A stretch of 64,000 nt of DNA from Enterococcus termitis (GTDB lineage: Bacteria > Bacillota > Bacilli > Lactobacillales > Enterococcaceae): positions 496,001 through 560,000 of the forward strand of contig NZ_MIJY01000001.1 in assembly GCF_001730305.1 (NCBI RefSeq). The letters are read 5' to 3'. The position numbers and the translations under genes were made by a program. Shown here one piece after another: positions 8,501 to 17,602 of this stretch; position 1 is the first letter of the stretch; each line of letters starts with the position of its first letter. The notes under the pieces were generated by a model that saw only the letters and a list, made by a program, of their open reading frames with translations, made no database searches and was not told the DNA's origin.

Positions 8501-8516
8501 CATGAAAATTTTCATG
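8501..8516. promoter_or_regulatory. 16-bp perfect palindrome upstream of aquaporin
   Basis: CATGAAAATTTTCATG is a perfect palindrome 45 bases upstream of the aquaporin ATG, in the AT-rich promoter region. It could be an operator or only a weak hairpin. Confidence 0.4.
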
Positions 8517-8560
8517 TTTTATGATAATGTAATAACGAATAAGAATAGAGGAGGAAAATC

Positions 8561-9226
8561 ATGAAAAAAGCAATTGCAGAATGTCTTGGAACATTCATTT
8601 TAGTCTTTTTTGGTACCGCAACTGCCGTTTTAGGAAATGGTATGGATGGAATTGGTACCACAGGAATCGCATTAGCGTTTGGACTAACAATCATTGCGGC
8701 AGCTTACAGTATCGGAACTGTTTCTGGTGCTCATTTAAATCCAGCTGTATCCCTAGGGATGTGGGTCAATAAACGAATTTCAGCTATGGAGTTGGTTTAC
8801 TATATCGTAGGACAAATCGTTGGTGCATTGATCGCTTCATTTACGTTATTATCGATTTTGAATGCGGCAGGATACGAAACAACAAACTTAAGTCAAAATG
8901 GATTTGGTGATTTAAGCGCAGTCGGAGCCTTAACAGTAGAAATTATTTTAACATTCATTTTTGTTTTGGTGATCATGACTGTCACAAGTGCCAAAAAAGG
9001 CAATGCAAAACTTGCCGGTCTAGTTATCGGTTTAACACTAACTATGATTCATTTAGTTGGTATTCCTTTAACAGGAACATCTGTCAATCCAGCTAGAAGT
9101 TTAGCCCCTGCGATTTTTGTTGGCGGTGACGCATTATCTCAACTTTGGGTATTTATCGTTGCTCCACTAATCGGCGGCGTTCTTGCTGCTTTAGTTAGCA
9201 AATATTTGCTTGATACAGAAGCTTAA
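8561..9226 (+). CDS. MIP/aquaporin family channel
   Basis: A 221-residue protein with six membrane helices and both pore motifs, HLNPAVS near residue 65 and SVNPARS near residue 175. The short loops and the residues around the second NPA (GTSVNPARSLAPA) look more like AqpZ-type water channels than glycerol facilitators, so water is the more likely substrate (inference). It is a single gene with GAGGAGG before the ATG and a strong terminator after. Confidence 0.9.
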   Translation: MKKAIAECLGTFILVFFGTATAVLGNGMDGIGTTGIALAFGLTIIAAAYSIGTVSGAHLNPAVSLGMWVNKRISAMELVYYIVGQIVGALIASFTLLSILNAAGYETTNLSQNGFGDLSAVGALTVEIILTFIFVLVIMTVTSAKKGNAKLAGLVIGLTLTMIHLVGIPLTGTSVNPARSLAPAIFVGGDALSQLWVFIVAPLIGGVLAALVSKYLLDTEA

Positions 9227-9271
9227 AAAAATCTGCTTGTCGAATGTGTTATTCGTCAGGCAGATTTTTTT
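9226..9271. terminator. Bidirectional terminator
   Basis: AAAAAATCTGC and TTGTCGAAT pair with ATTCGTCAG and GCAGATTTTTT. A and T runs on both sides serve the convergent aquaporin and SDR genes. Confidence 0.88.
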
Positions 9272-9279
9272 GTCGGTCA

Positions 9280-10047
9280 TTATAGATTTTTTATTCCGGA
9301 TTGATAGTGTGAAAATACAGGACCGGATAACTGGAATTCAAATGTATCACGATCGACCAAGCCTACGACTTCCTGACTGTGATATAATTCTAGCAGAAAT
9401 TGGACCACTTCTTTTGTGGTATGGTAGGTTGTAAATGCTTTAGAATAGTCGTAACTTTGTGAGCCGTTGGCAATTTGAGCGAATTCAGTTTCAGTTGCTG
9501 CAGGTGCTAAAACTTTGGCTTGAAGTGCAGCACCTTTACTTTTTAATTCTAAAGAAATTGCTTCAGTAAAGGCACTTACATAAAATTTTGATGCACAATA
9601 AGTCGCTGCATTGGGAACATTTTTATAGCCGCCAGCAGATGAAATATTGATGAGTTGAGCATGTTTACTATTTTCGTAGTCTGTTACATAAAGAGAAGAA
9701 AGGATCGTCAACGCTTTGATATTGACATCAAGCATCTGAGTGACTTTATCCAAGTCCTGATCAGAGACAGAATGATAATAGCCGAAGCCGGCATTGTTGA
9801 TCCAGGTTTCGATCGTATAAGGTTTAAGCTCGTTGTATAAATTGAATACAGCAGCTTCTTGCGCTAAGTCTACGACCTTGACAATGATTTTCAAGGTAGG
9901 ATGATCAGTTAAAATTTCTGCTTTTAGCTGATCAAGCCGTTCTTTTCTACGAGCAATCAAAATTAGATTCTTTCCTAAAGCTGCAAATGCCTTAGCAGCT
10001 TCAAAGCCAATACCAGAGCTTGCGCCTGTAATAGTAGTGTAGTTCAT
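9280..10047 (-). CDS. SDR family NAD(P)-dependent oxidoreductase
   Basis: A 255-residue classical short-chain dehydrogenase. The Rossmann motif TGASSGIG is near residue 7, the NNAG motif is in WINNAGFGYYH, and the catalytic Ser and YxxxK are in ISSAGG and TYCASKFY. The basic residues in ARRKER suggest NADP preference. The substrate is unknown. It is divergent from a MerR gene and read from a 19-bp-spacer promoter, so it is probably switched on by that regulator in response to a stress or chemical signal. Confidence 0.9.
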   Translation of the reverse strand: MNYTTITGASSGIGFEAAKAFAALGKNLILIARRKERLDQLKAEILTDHPTLKIIVKVVDLAQEAAVFNLYNELKPYTIETWINNAGFGYYHSVSDQDLDKVTQMLDVNIKALTILSSLYVTDYENSKHAQLINISSAGGYKNVPNAATYCASKFYVSAFTEAISLELKSKGAALQAKVLAPAATETEFAQIANGSQSYDYSKAFTTYHTTKEVVQFLLELYHSQEVVGLVDRDTFEFQLSGPVFSHYQSGIKNL

Positions 10048-10086
10048 ATTGTTTTCCCCCTAAAACTTTTTTGATGGTACAATTGG

Positions 10087-10117
10087 AGTATAGGGCTTAG
10101 AGACGACTCTAAAGCAA
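10087..10117 (-). promoter_or_regulatory. MerR-type promoter with 19-bp spacer driving the SDR gene
   Basis: On the minus strand TTGCTT (10112-10117) and TATACT (10087-10092) are separated by 19 bases. The spacer holds the inverted repeat TAGAGT-CGT-CTCTAAG. An overlong spacer with a central dyad is the hallmark of promoters untwisted by MerR activators. The adjacent merR gene is the obvious partner. Confidence 0.8.
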
Positions 10118-10134
10118 GAAAAAGTTGAAAGGAT

Positions 10135-10509
10135 GTGGGGCTTATTTATACAATCAGTGAATTTGCCAAAGCAATCGGCATTAGTGAGCATACGCTGCGT
10201 TACTATGAAAAGGAAGGATTGATTGAACCTTCTAGAAATGAACATAACTATCGAATTTATGATGAAGCGGATATTGAATGGGCAACTTTTGTGATTAAAC
10301 TAAAAAAAACTGGCATTTCTTTACAGGCAATCAAAACCTACACGCAATTAAGAAAAATTGGCGATTCAACGATTACAGAACGAAAAGAGTTGTTACTGCA
10401 GCATCGCAAAAAAGTCGTAGCGGATTATGAAAAAGTTAAAAGTCATTTAGAACTATTGGATGATAAACTGTCTTTGTATGATGAAATGGAAAAAATGCAG
10501 TCAAAATAG
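10135..10509 (+). CDS. MerR family transcriptional regulator
   Basis: A 124-residue protein with the MerR winged helix (YTISEFAKAIGISEHTLRYYEKEGLIEPSRNEHNYRIYDEADIEW) and a C-terminal dimerisation coil, without Cys ligands for metal. The start is odd. The first standard codon is GTG at 10135, but GAAAGGA ends only one base before it. The homology start (IYTISEF) would fall at the ATT codon at 10144, about ten bases after GGA. Start usage is therefore uncertain. It lies divergent to the SDR gene it probably controls. Confidence 0.85.
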   Translation: MGLIYTISEFAKAIGISEHTLRYYEKEGLIEPSRNEHNYRIYDEADIEWATFVIKLKKTGISLQAIKTYTQLRKIGDSTITERKELLLQHRKKVVADYEKVKSHLELLDDKLSLYDEMEKMQSK

Positions 10510-10583
10510 ACTTTAATATGTCTGAGAGACAATTCTTTGAGTGATCCTTTAGCCTGCTCCCCTTTAAATAAGCGTTACTAAAA

Positions 10584-10622
10584 AAACTCTTTCGGAAATG
10601 AACCGAAGGAGTTCCTTTTTTT
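10584..10622 (+). terminator. Intrinsic terminator
   Basis: AACTCTTTCGG pairs with CCGAAGGAGTT and a T run follows, after the merR gene. Confidence 0.75.
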
Positions 10623-10650
10623 ACCAACCTCATTGAGGTCTTTATTCTAT

Positions 10651-11616
10651 TTAGAAAAAAGTAATTGTCTTTTTCATTGAATCAACTGTCGCTTTATCGC
10701 CAATAGGAATTGTAAAAATTGGTTGAGTATGACCAAAATTCATATCGTAGATCACAGGGATCTCCCGCAATACTGGGTATTTATTTAAGATAGCCAACAG
10801 GCGCTCTTCGGTCATTTCGGTTTCTTTTGGAAAACGACCGATCAAGAGTGCTTTGGGATGATGGACTACTTGGAGCAAAGAGGCTAAGCCACGAGCAAAA
10901 TCGTGATAATCATCTTCTTCTGCATTTTCTACAAACAAAATAGTTTGTTTCAAATCGGGGAGAAAACGAGTGCCGAAAAGTAATTGGAACGTCCCTAGAT
11001 TGCCGCCATAACAGATCCCAGTAACAGGCGAAGACTGACTATACACTTTCCATTCATTTTCGTGTAGGTCTCGTTTAGGATCAGGAAGATACCACTCATC
11101 TTGACTCCAAGCCTCAGAAGCAAAAACCTCGAAGGCTTGTTCTTTCATCGTTGCTGCTTGAAAATGTTCGGTCTGATACGCTTGCAACTTATCCATTTGA
11201 AAACTGGAAAAATGCGGCCCGATATAAGTCAAAAGCCCGGTTTTAGTTGTGATCGCATTGCACAAAGCTGTAATATCACTGTATCCGCAAAGAATTTTTG
11301 GGTGTCTTTTAATTAAATCAAAATCTAAATAGGGTAGTAGCTCATTGCTGTTGAAGCCGCCGATCGCTGTTAATATCCCTTTGACATTTACGTCCAAAAA
11401 GGCTTCATGTAAATCTTTCACTCGGCTCATGATAGACGAAGAACCAAGAAGATCTTCTTCAATCGTGTGTTCCGCATAGGTGACGTTAAACCCCAGACTA
11501 GTTAGTCGTCTTTCTGCCGCTTGAATGCCGAAATCGGTCAAACGTAAAAAACTACTGGACGGTGCAACAACACGAATTTCGTCTCCTTTTTGCAATCGTG
11601 GTGGTTTCATCTTCAT
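10651..11616 (-). CDS. S66 family peptidase (LD-carboxypeptidase/MccF-like)
   Basis: A 321-residue protein of the S66 Ser-Glu-His peptidases. The nucleophile elbow is in CGYSDITAL, the Glu region is LFVENAEEDD, and the His is in FGHTQPIFTIPIG. The core stretch GICYGGNLGTFQLLFGT is typical. Members cut L,D-peptide bonds in recycled murein peptides (LdcA) or cleave microcin C-like conjugates (MccF). No leader peptide is present, so it is cytoplasmic. The sub-family cannot be decided from sequence alone. Confidence 0.88.
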   Translation of the reverse strand: MKMKPPRLQKGDEIRVVAPSSSFLRLTDFGIQAAERRLTSLGFNVTYAEHTIEEDLLGSSSIMSRVKDLHEAFLDVNVKGILTAIGGFNSNELLPYLDFDLIKRHPKILCGYSDITALCNAITTKTGLLTYIGPHFSSFQMDKLQAYQTEHFQAATMKEQAFEVFASEAWSQDEWYLPDPKRDLHENEWKVYSQSSPVTGICYGGNLGTFQLLFGTRFLPDLKQTILFVENAEEDDYHDFARGLASLLQVVHHPKALLIGRFPKETEMTEERLLAILNKYPVLREIPVIYDMNFGHTQPIFTIPIGDKATVDSMKKTITFF

Positions 11617-11801
11617 CGCTTCCTTTAATCAAACTTGTTTCTTATTATAGTATAGTCACTAATCGTTTCTTTTGGCAATATCTTGATCAGAAAAAAGACA
11701 CTGATAGCGACAAGAGGTGAAACAGTGGACAAAATAAGGTATAATAAGAGAAAATGGAAGAGATTAGTGAAAAGAAAAAAGAAAAAGAGGTGCCTCTTAC
11801 T

Positions 11802-12506
11802 ATGAAGAAAATATTAGTTGTAGATGATGAAAAACCAATTTCAGATATTGTAAAGTATAATCTTACAAAAGAAGGCTATGAAGTATTTACAGCCTATGAT
11901 GGAGAAGAAGCCGTAGAAAAAGTCAAAGAAGTAGAACCGGATTTGATTATTCTTGACTTGATGCTGCCGAAAATGGATGGACTGGAAGTTGCCAGAGAAG
12001 TTCGCAAAACATACGACATGCCGATCATTATGGTCACTGCGAAAGATTCTGAGATCGATAAAGTTTTAGGCTTAGAGTTAGGTGCCGATGATTACGTGAC
12101 AAAACCATTTTCAAATCGTGAGCTGGTAGCCAGAGTCAAGGCAAATCTACGCCGTGGTGCGACCAGTGCAAAAGAAACTGAAACAACGACACAATCAGAA
12201 TTGATGATCGGTGATTTGACGATTCATCCTGATGCCTATATGGTTTCAAAAAGAGGGGCTAAGATCGAATTGACCCATCGCGAATTTGAACTTCTTTATT
12301 ACTTAGCCAAACATATTGGTCAAGTGATGACGAGAGAACATTTACTGCAAACCGTTTGGGGCTATGATTATTTTGGTGATGTCCGAACAGTCGACGTAAC
12401 GGTGCGCCGTTTAAGAGAAAAAATCGAAGACAGCCCAAGCCACCCTACGTATTTAGTAACACGTCGTGGTGTTGGTTATTATTTACGCAACCCTGAACAG
12501 GAGTAG
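11802..12506 (+). CDS. walR: Response regulator WalR (YycF/VicR)
   Basis: A 234-residue OmpR-type regulator: a receiver domain with VVDDEKP, phospho-acceptor Asp52 in ILDLMLP and Lys in VTKPF, then a winged helix from about residue 130 ([36 protein letters not shown]). WalR controls murein hydrolases and is essential in Firmicutes. The longer frame from 11754 lacks a ribosome site, while AAAAGAGG precedes the ATG at 11802. A TATAAT box at 11740-11745 lies just upstream. It heads the walRKHIJ operon. Confidence 0.95.
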   Translation: MKKILVVDDEKPISDIVKYNLTKEGYEVFTAYDGEEAVEKVKEVEPDLIILDLMLPKMDGLEVAREVRKTYDMPIIMVTAKDSEIDKVLGLELGADDYVTKPFSNRELVARVKANLRRGATSAKETETTTQSELMIGDLTIHPDAYMVSKRGAKIELTHREFELLYYLAKHIGQVMTREHLLQTVWGYDYFGDVRTVDVTVRRLREKIEDSPSHPTYLVTRRGVGYYLRNPEQE

Positions 12507-12512
12507 TGATCT

Positions 12513-14336
12513 ATGAAGAAAAAAGTTCACTTTTTTCAATCGGTAAACTTTAAAATCGCATTGTCCTTCATTTTACTGTTACTGATTGCGATTCAGATCA
12601 TTGGTGGTTACTTTATTCGAGAACTAGAATCAACGACGATCAATGACTATAAACAAAATGTCGACTCTCAAACAACGCAGCTGGCGAGTACGATCGGCAC
12701 TAAGCTTGTTGAAAAAAATCAAGACCGGACGGAAATCGATGCCAGTCTAAAGAAAACACTCAATGACTTTGCCGGTTCAGAAACGATCGAGGCTCGCATA
12801 GTGGATGACAAAGGGATTGTCCGTGCAACCAGTGATCTAAATCGCCAAGGTATCGTGGGCAAAAAAAATGATTATCGTGATTTAAATGATTTCAGTGCCA
12901 AAAAATATGCTGCAATGGATCAGGATAAACGTGTTTACATTAATGTCATGCCTATTCAATCCCCGACTGGCGACACAGTCATCGGGGTTCTTTATGTTAA
13001 AAGTAATATAGAAGGTAAGTACCAGGAAATTACAGGAACAGCTCGAATTTTCTTTACAGCCTCGCTTATTGCAGGGGCAATTTCGATCATTGTGACGCTG
13101 TTGATTGCGCGTTCGATCACACAACCAATCGGTGAAATGAGAGAACAAGCACTGCGGATCGCAAAAGGAGATTATACAGGTAAGGTTCAAGTTTATGGAA
13201 AAGATGAGTTAGGACAGCTGGCAGAAACCTTCAATCAATTATCCGAACGGATCGAAGAAGCACAAGAAACAATGGAAGCAGAACGAAATCGTCTAGACAG
13301 CGTACTTGCGCACATGACAGATGGCGTTATTGCGACTGATCGAAGAGGGAAAGTGATCACTATCAATGAAATGGCTCTTTCGCTGCTAAATGTGAAGGAT
13401 GAAGATGTGATCGGCTCCTCGTTATTAGAATTACTCGATATTGAAACAGACTATACATTACGAAAATTGCTGGAAGAACCTGAAGAGATCCTGATCGATC
13501 TATCGACCTCACCAGAAGATCAAATGATCATTCGCGTTGACTTTGCAATGATCCGTCGTGAATCAGGCTTTATCACAGGGCTTGTTTGTGTGCTTCATGA
13601 TGTTACTGAACAAGAGAAAAACGAACGAGAACGCCGTGAATTTGTTTCAAATGTTTCTCATGAACTTCGAACACCGCTTACTAGTATGCGCAGCTATATT
13701 GAAGCTCTTAGTGAAGGGGCTTGGGAAAATCCGGAAATTGCGCCGAACTTTTTAAACGTTACATTGGAAGAAACGGACCGTATGATTCGGATGATCAACG
13801 ATCTGCTCAACCTTTCTCGAATGGATTCGGGAAATAATGAGCTGCAGCTAGAGTACGTTAATTTTAATGAGCTGATCAACTTTGTTTTGGATCGTTTTGA
13901 TATGATGGTGGAGTCAACGGATAAAAATTATTCAATTCAGCGCGAATTTACGAAACGTGATTTGTGGGTAGAATTAGATACTGATAAAATTATTCAAGTG
14001 CTGGATAATATTTTAAATAACGCCATTAAATACTCTCCGGATGGCGGTGCGATTACTTGTCGCTTACTCGAAACACATAATAACGTTGTGTTTAGCGTAA
14101 CGGATCAGGGCTTGGGAATTCCTAAAAAGGACCTTAATAAAGTGTTTGATCGTTTTTATCGTGTAGATAAAGCACGTGCAAGAGCGCAAGGCGGGACAGG
14201 ATTAGGTTTAGCCATTTCAAGAGAGGTAATCAAAGCGCATAATGGTGCAATTTGGGTAGAGAGTCAGGAAGGTCAGGGGTCAACTTTTTATATATCCTTA
14301 CCTTATGAACCTTATGAGGAGGACTGGTGGGAATGA
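12513..14336 (+). CDS. walK: Sensor histidine kinase WalK (YycG/VicK)
   Basis: A 607-residue kinase. There are two membrane helices (about 14-33 and 182-202) bounding an extracellular PAS-like domain, then HAMP (about 203-255), a cytoplasmic PAS (about 265-370), HisKA with VSHELRTPL (phospho-His near residue 382), and HATPase with DNILNNAIKYSPDGG and GTGLGLAIS. WalK senses cell-wall state and phosphorylates WalR. Its stop overlaps the ATG of walH (ATGA). Confidence 0.96.
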   Translation: MKKKVHFFQSVNFKIALSFILLLLIAIQIIGGYFIRELESTTINDYKQNVDSQTTQLASTIGTKLVEKNQDRTEIDASLKKTLNDFAGSETIEARIVDDKGIVRATSDLNRQGIVGKKNDYRDLNDFSAKKYAAMDQDKRVYINVMPIQSPTGDTVIGVLYVKSNIEGKYQEITGTARIFFTASLIAGAISIIVTLLIARSITQPIGEMREQALRIAKGDYTGKVQVYGKDELGQLAETFNQLSERIEEAQETMEAERNRLDSVLAHMTDGVIATDRRGKVITINEMALSLLNVKDEDVIGSSLLELLDIETDYTLRKLLEEPEEILIDLSTSPEDQMIIRVDFAMIRRESGFITGLVCVLHDVTEQEKNERERREFVSNVSHELRTPLTSMRSYIEALSEGAWENPEIAPNFLNVTLEETDRMIRMINDLLNLSRMDSGNNELQLEYVNFNELINFVLDRFDMMVESTDKNYSIQREFTKRDLWVELDTDKIIQVLDNILNNAIKYSPDGGAITCRLLETHNNVVFSVTDQGLGIPKKDLNKVFDRFYRVDKARARAQGGTGLGLAISREVIKAHNGAIWVESQEGQGSTFYISLPYEPYEEDWWE

Positions 14337-15643
14337 AAATAACAGAAAAAATTATCCGAATCGGACTTGTTTTTTTGGTTCTGCTTAGTTTATATTTTTC
14401 AGTTAGCATTTGGCTCAGCTCCTCCAAAAAAGAACAACCGATCAAAACTGATGCTCAGCTTGCAACGGCTGTTGTCAACGAACGACTGGACACAGATGTC
14501 TTTTTACCATTGCGCTTGATTCGTATGCAAAATGGTCTCTCTGAAATGAACAACAGTGAGAATTTGATTACGAATATCCAAAATGAAATCCGCCAAGGGA
14601 CCTTTGGCAAACTGACACAAGTCGTTAAGGGAGAAGCAAGTCAATTTGAACACTACTTAACGATGGATCAAGGGTTTGAATTACTGTATGAAGGACCGTT
14701 TTTATTAAATGAATACATTTCGGTGTATGATTTGGACATCAATCTAGATGAAATTTCGAATAAAGATGAAATTTATTTTACCTGCATACAAGTTAATTTA
14801 AAACAAAATAAACTACGCTTTTTAGATTTTAAAAACAACGATATCTATGAAACCTCGATTTCATTTGATAATGAAAAAGTATTGAATCTGATGAACAAAG
14901 TCGGTGTTGAATACAATCCGATTTCAGAACAGCAATCGATGGCAGAAAAGCACTATTATTTGTCGGATGATTTAAAAATGAAAAAATATAGTTATATTTT
15001 AGCTTCGCAACCTGTAAATAGATTCCGTAATGCATTTTTCACAAATACGGATGACATTCAAACAAATGAAGATAGCCAAGACTTATCCTATGAAAGTCAA
15101 AATGAACGATTGATTGTAGATGAAAATCTTGGAACAATTCATTTCAATGGAGATATTGATGCAAGAGGAACGGAAGATAATATTTATTCCGATAGTTTTG
15201 CTTATATCAAAAAATTAGGAACAAACATGGGAAATCTGCGTTATTTCGACCGTACAAAATCAGAGATCAATTATCGCACATTCGTAGAGGGATTTCCTGT
15301 TTTTAGTGAAAATGACAAAGGACAGGTCCGAATTACAGTTGGCAATGATAAAGCAGAGAAAACCAGTGTAGTGATCGAAACAAGTGTAGATACAATCCAG
15401 GTGCCGATTCCGTCAGAAGAAGAGGTACAACTACAAAGTACTGAAAGCTTATTGGAACAATTGACGTTAAACGGAGTCGATACGGAAAAAATCGATTCAA
15501 TGGTGATCGGTTATACATGGCATAAAATCGAAGAAGTTACTCAGGTTGTTGATTTGACTCCTGAATGGTATATTCGTTACGATGGACAATGGTCTACCGT
15601 ACCCGAGCTATTGGAACAATTAGCGAATGTGGAGGTGGAGTAA
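14333..15643 (+). CDS. walH: Two-component system regulatory protein WalH (YycH)
   Basis: A 436-residue protein with one N-terminal membrane helix (about residues 10-27) and a large extracellular part. In Bacillus and Staphylococcus YycH works with YycI to tune WalK through transmembrane contacts. Sequence conservation in the family is low, so the call rests on position, size and topology together with the GEASQFEHYLTMDQGFELLY-like segment. The ATG at 14333 has GAGGAGG upstream. A GTG six bases earlier in frame is the alternative. Confidence 0.88.
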   Translation: MKITEKIIRIGLVFLVLLSLYFSVSIWLSSSKKEQPIKTDAQLATAVVNERLDTDVFLPLRLIRMQNGLSEMNNSENLITNIQNEIRQGTFGKLTQVVKGEASQFEHYLTMDQGFELLYEGPFLLNEYISVYDLDINLDEISNKDEIYFTCIQVNLKQNKLRFLDFKNNDIYETSISFDNEKVLNLMNKVGVEYNPISEQQSMAEKHYYLSDDLKMKKYSYILASQPVNRFRNAFFTNTDDIQTNEDSQDLSYESQNERLIVDENLGTIHFNGDIDARGTEDNIYSDSFAYIKKLGTNMGNLRYFDRTKSEINYRTFVEGFPVFSENDKGQVRITVGNDKAEKTSVVIETSVDTIQVPIPSEEEVQLQSTESLLEQLTLNGVDTEKIDSMVIGYTWHKIEEVTQVVDLTPEWYIRYDGQWSTVPELLEQLANVEVE

Positions 15644-16524
15644 TGGACTTTAAACGAATCGAATGGATTTTTTTCGTTGCTTTTTTAGGACTCAATATAT
15701 TTCTTTTTGGTATTTATCAAGAAGGATTAAAAGAGGAGAACAGTGTTTCGTTTTCTGATCAAAAAGACAGCATCGAAAAACGGCTGGAAAAAGATAATAT
15801 TAGTTATAAGGGAACACTAACCGGCGAGAAAAAAGAAGGTTATTATTTGAGTGGCGAGCAGACCAACTTTTATGACGCCATTCAAAATGAACGGGAAACA
15901 AGAGAGCGGAACTTTTTCAAAAACGGCGTTGAATTAATCGACAACTCGATTACTGTCTATCCTCAAATGAACTATACGCAAACCAATTATTATATCGATG
16001 ATAAAAATGTTGAAAAATCGTTAGAAGCTTTTTTAAAGGATCCAGACAACGTTTTGTTTGGTACCGAATATCGCTATATGCCTCATTTTTCTACGTTAGA
16101 TGTTGATTTCCCAGAGCTTTTAGTCTCACAGTCCTACAAGGGAATCCCATTTAAAGATGATACAGCTCAGATTTCTTTGAAATTAGAAAATACAGGTGAG
16201 TCTGACGGCATCCATAAAATCAACAAGTATACTCAAACGCATATTCAAGCAATTGAAGAGCTACGTGATAAAACGGATCTTTTTTCTGATCGAGATGCGA
16301 TTGAAACCTTGTATATCAATAATAAGATACCAAGTAATTCAAAAATTTCCTTTATGGAACTTGCTTATACGAGAATTTATAAAATTCGTGAGAAAAATGT
16401 ATATGTTCCAGTCTGGTTTGTCGGCATCAAAGCGGGAGAAAGTAATTTGCAAATCGAGCAGGTCAATGCCATGAGCAATACGATCATCACAAATAATACA
16501 GTTCCAAAGGTGGAAAATCAGTAG
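15643..16524 (+). CDS. walI: Two-component system regulatory protein WalI (YycI)
   Basis: A 293-residue protein with a single N-terminal membrane helix (WIFFVAFLGLNIFLFGIYQ) and an extracellular domain. In the C-terminal half, YKGIPFKDDTAQISLKLE and VYVPVWFVGIK match the YycI core. It partners WalH in WalK control. The ATG at 15643 shares its A with the walH stop and follows GGAGGTGGAG. An upstream frame extension to 15565 lies inside walH and is not used. Confidence 0.9.
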   Translation: MDFKRIEWIFFVAFLGLNIFLFGIYQEGLKEENSVSFSDQKDSIEKRLEKDNISYKGTLTGEKKEGYYLSGEQTNFYDAIQNERETRERNFFKNGVELIDNSITVYPQMNYTQTNYYIDDKNVEKSLEAFLKDPDNVLFGTEYRYMPHFSTLDVDFPELLVSQSYKGIPFKDDTAQISLKLENTGESDGIHKINKYTQTHIQAIEELRDKTDLFSDRDAIETLYINNKIPSNSKISFMELAYTRIYKIREKNVYVPVWFVGIKAGESNLQIEQVNAMSNTIITNNTVPKVENQ

Positions 16525-16577
16525 TGTTGGTTGTATAATAAGTAGCTGTAGACTATAGAAGGGAAGCGAAGAAAAAA

Positions 16578-17384
16578 ATGAGTCAAGAAAAAGCTTTTAA
16601 CATCAGCATTCTTGCCAGCGGTAGTACAGGCAATTCCCTTTTTATCGAAACAGAGAACAAAAAACTGCTTGTGGACGCTGGATTAAGCGGAAAGAAAATT
16701 ACTTCATTACTAGCAGAAGTTGACCGTAAACCTGAGGACTTGGATGCGATCCTTGTGACCCATGAGCATAGAGACCATATTCATGGAGTTGGTGTTCTAG
16801 CAAGAAAATATAAACTAGATGTGTATGCCAATGAGAAAACCTGGGCAGCGATGGACCCGATGATCGGTAATGTGGCAGTCGAGCAAAAGCATATTTTTGA
16901 TATGGGGAAGGTATTGACCTTTGGTGATATGGATATCGAAAGTTTTGGTGTTTCCCATGATGCGGCTGCACCTCAATTTTATCGTTTTTATAAAGAAAAT
17001 CGTTCTTTTGTGATGTTGACTGATACTGGCTATTGCAGTGATCATGTACGTGGTACGATCAAAGATGCAGATGCCTATTTGATTGAAAGCAATCATGAGT
17101 TGGAAATCTTACGAATGGGTCCTTATCCTTGGAGCTTGAAGCAACGTATTTTAGGAGATAAAGGACATTTATCTAATGATGACGGTGCTTTAACAATGGC
17201 TGAAGTGATTGGCGATCATACAAAGCGGATTTATCTAGGTCATTTGAGTAAAGAAAATAATACAAAAGAACATGCAAGAATGGCGATGGAATCGATTTTA
17301 ACTGAAAAAGGCTTGGGTGTTAATTTTGATTTTAATGTTTATGACACTGATCCAGACTCAGCATCTGCACTATTTGCAATTTGA
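16578..17384 (+). CDS. walJ: MBL-fold metallo-hydrolase WalJ (YycJ)
   Basis: A 268-residue metallo-beta-lactamase-fold protein. ILASGSTGNS at the start, the metal motif THEHRDHIHG, the Asp in LTDTGY and HLSKENNT near the C-terminus are all present. YycJ/WalJ is a nuclease-like member tied to chromosome replication and repair in the wal operon. It follows walI by 53 bases. An htrA gene, often next in other lactic acid bacteria, is absent here, and a terminator ends the operon. Confidence 0.93.
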   Translation: MSQEKAFNISILASGSTGNSLFIETENKKLLVDAGLSGKKITSLLAEVDRKPEDLDAILVTHEHRDHIHGVGVLARKYKLDVYANEKTWAAMDPMIGNVAVEQKHIFDMGKVLTFGDMDIESFGVSHDAAAPQFYRFYKENRSFVMLTDTGYCSDHVRGTIKDADAYLIESNHELEILRMGPYPWSLKQRILGDKGHLSNDDGALTMAEVIGDHTKRIYLGHLSKENNTKEHARMAMESILTEKGLGVNFDFNVYDTDPDSASALFAI

Positions 17385-17403
17385 ATAAACAAAACATTTT
17401 TAA

Positions 17404-17448
17404 GAGTTTGGAATGAAACGTTACTCGTTTTAGTTCCAAACTTTTTTT
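17404..17448 (+). terminator. Intrinsic terminator of the wal operon
   Basis: AGTTTGGAA and GAAACG pair with CGTTTT and TTCCAAACT, and seven Ts follow. Confidence 0.88.
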
Positions 17449-17520
17449 GTTTTTTTCGTATAAAAGATTAGAGATGATTTAAGTTATCTTTGCGGACTTG
17501 TTTTTTTGGATAAGCTGCAG

Positions 17521-17534
17521 TATAGTTAACTATA
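17521..17534. promoter_or_regulatory. 14-bp perfect palindrome upstream of the permease pair
   Basis: TATAGTTAACTATA is a perfect palindrome about 70 bases before the permease start, in the probable promoter region. It does not match the Fur, Zur or AdcR consensus well. Confidence 0.4.
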
Positions 17535-17602
17535 TTTTGGATAGATAAAATGATGAATTGGATGAATGAATGGGTTCATTTTGTTGTAGTAGGAGGAATT
17601 AT

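Noticed and set aside
9210-9434. A 74-codon plus-strand frame after the aquaporin.
   Set aside because: It covers the bidirectional terminator and the antisense of the SDR gene end.
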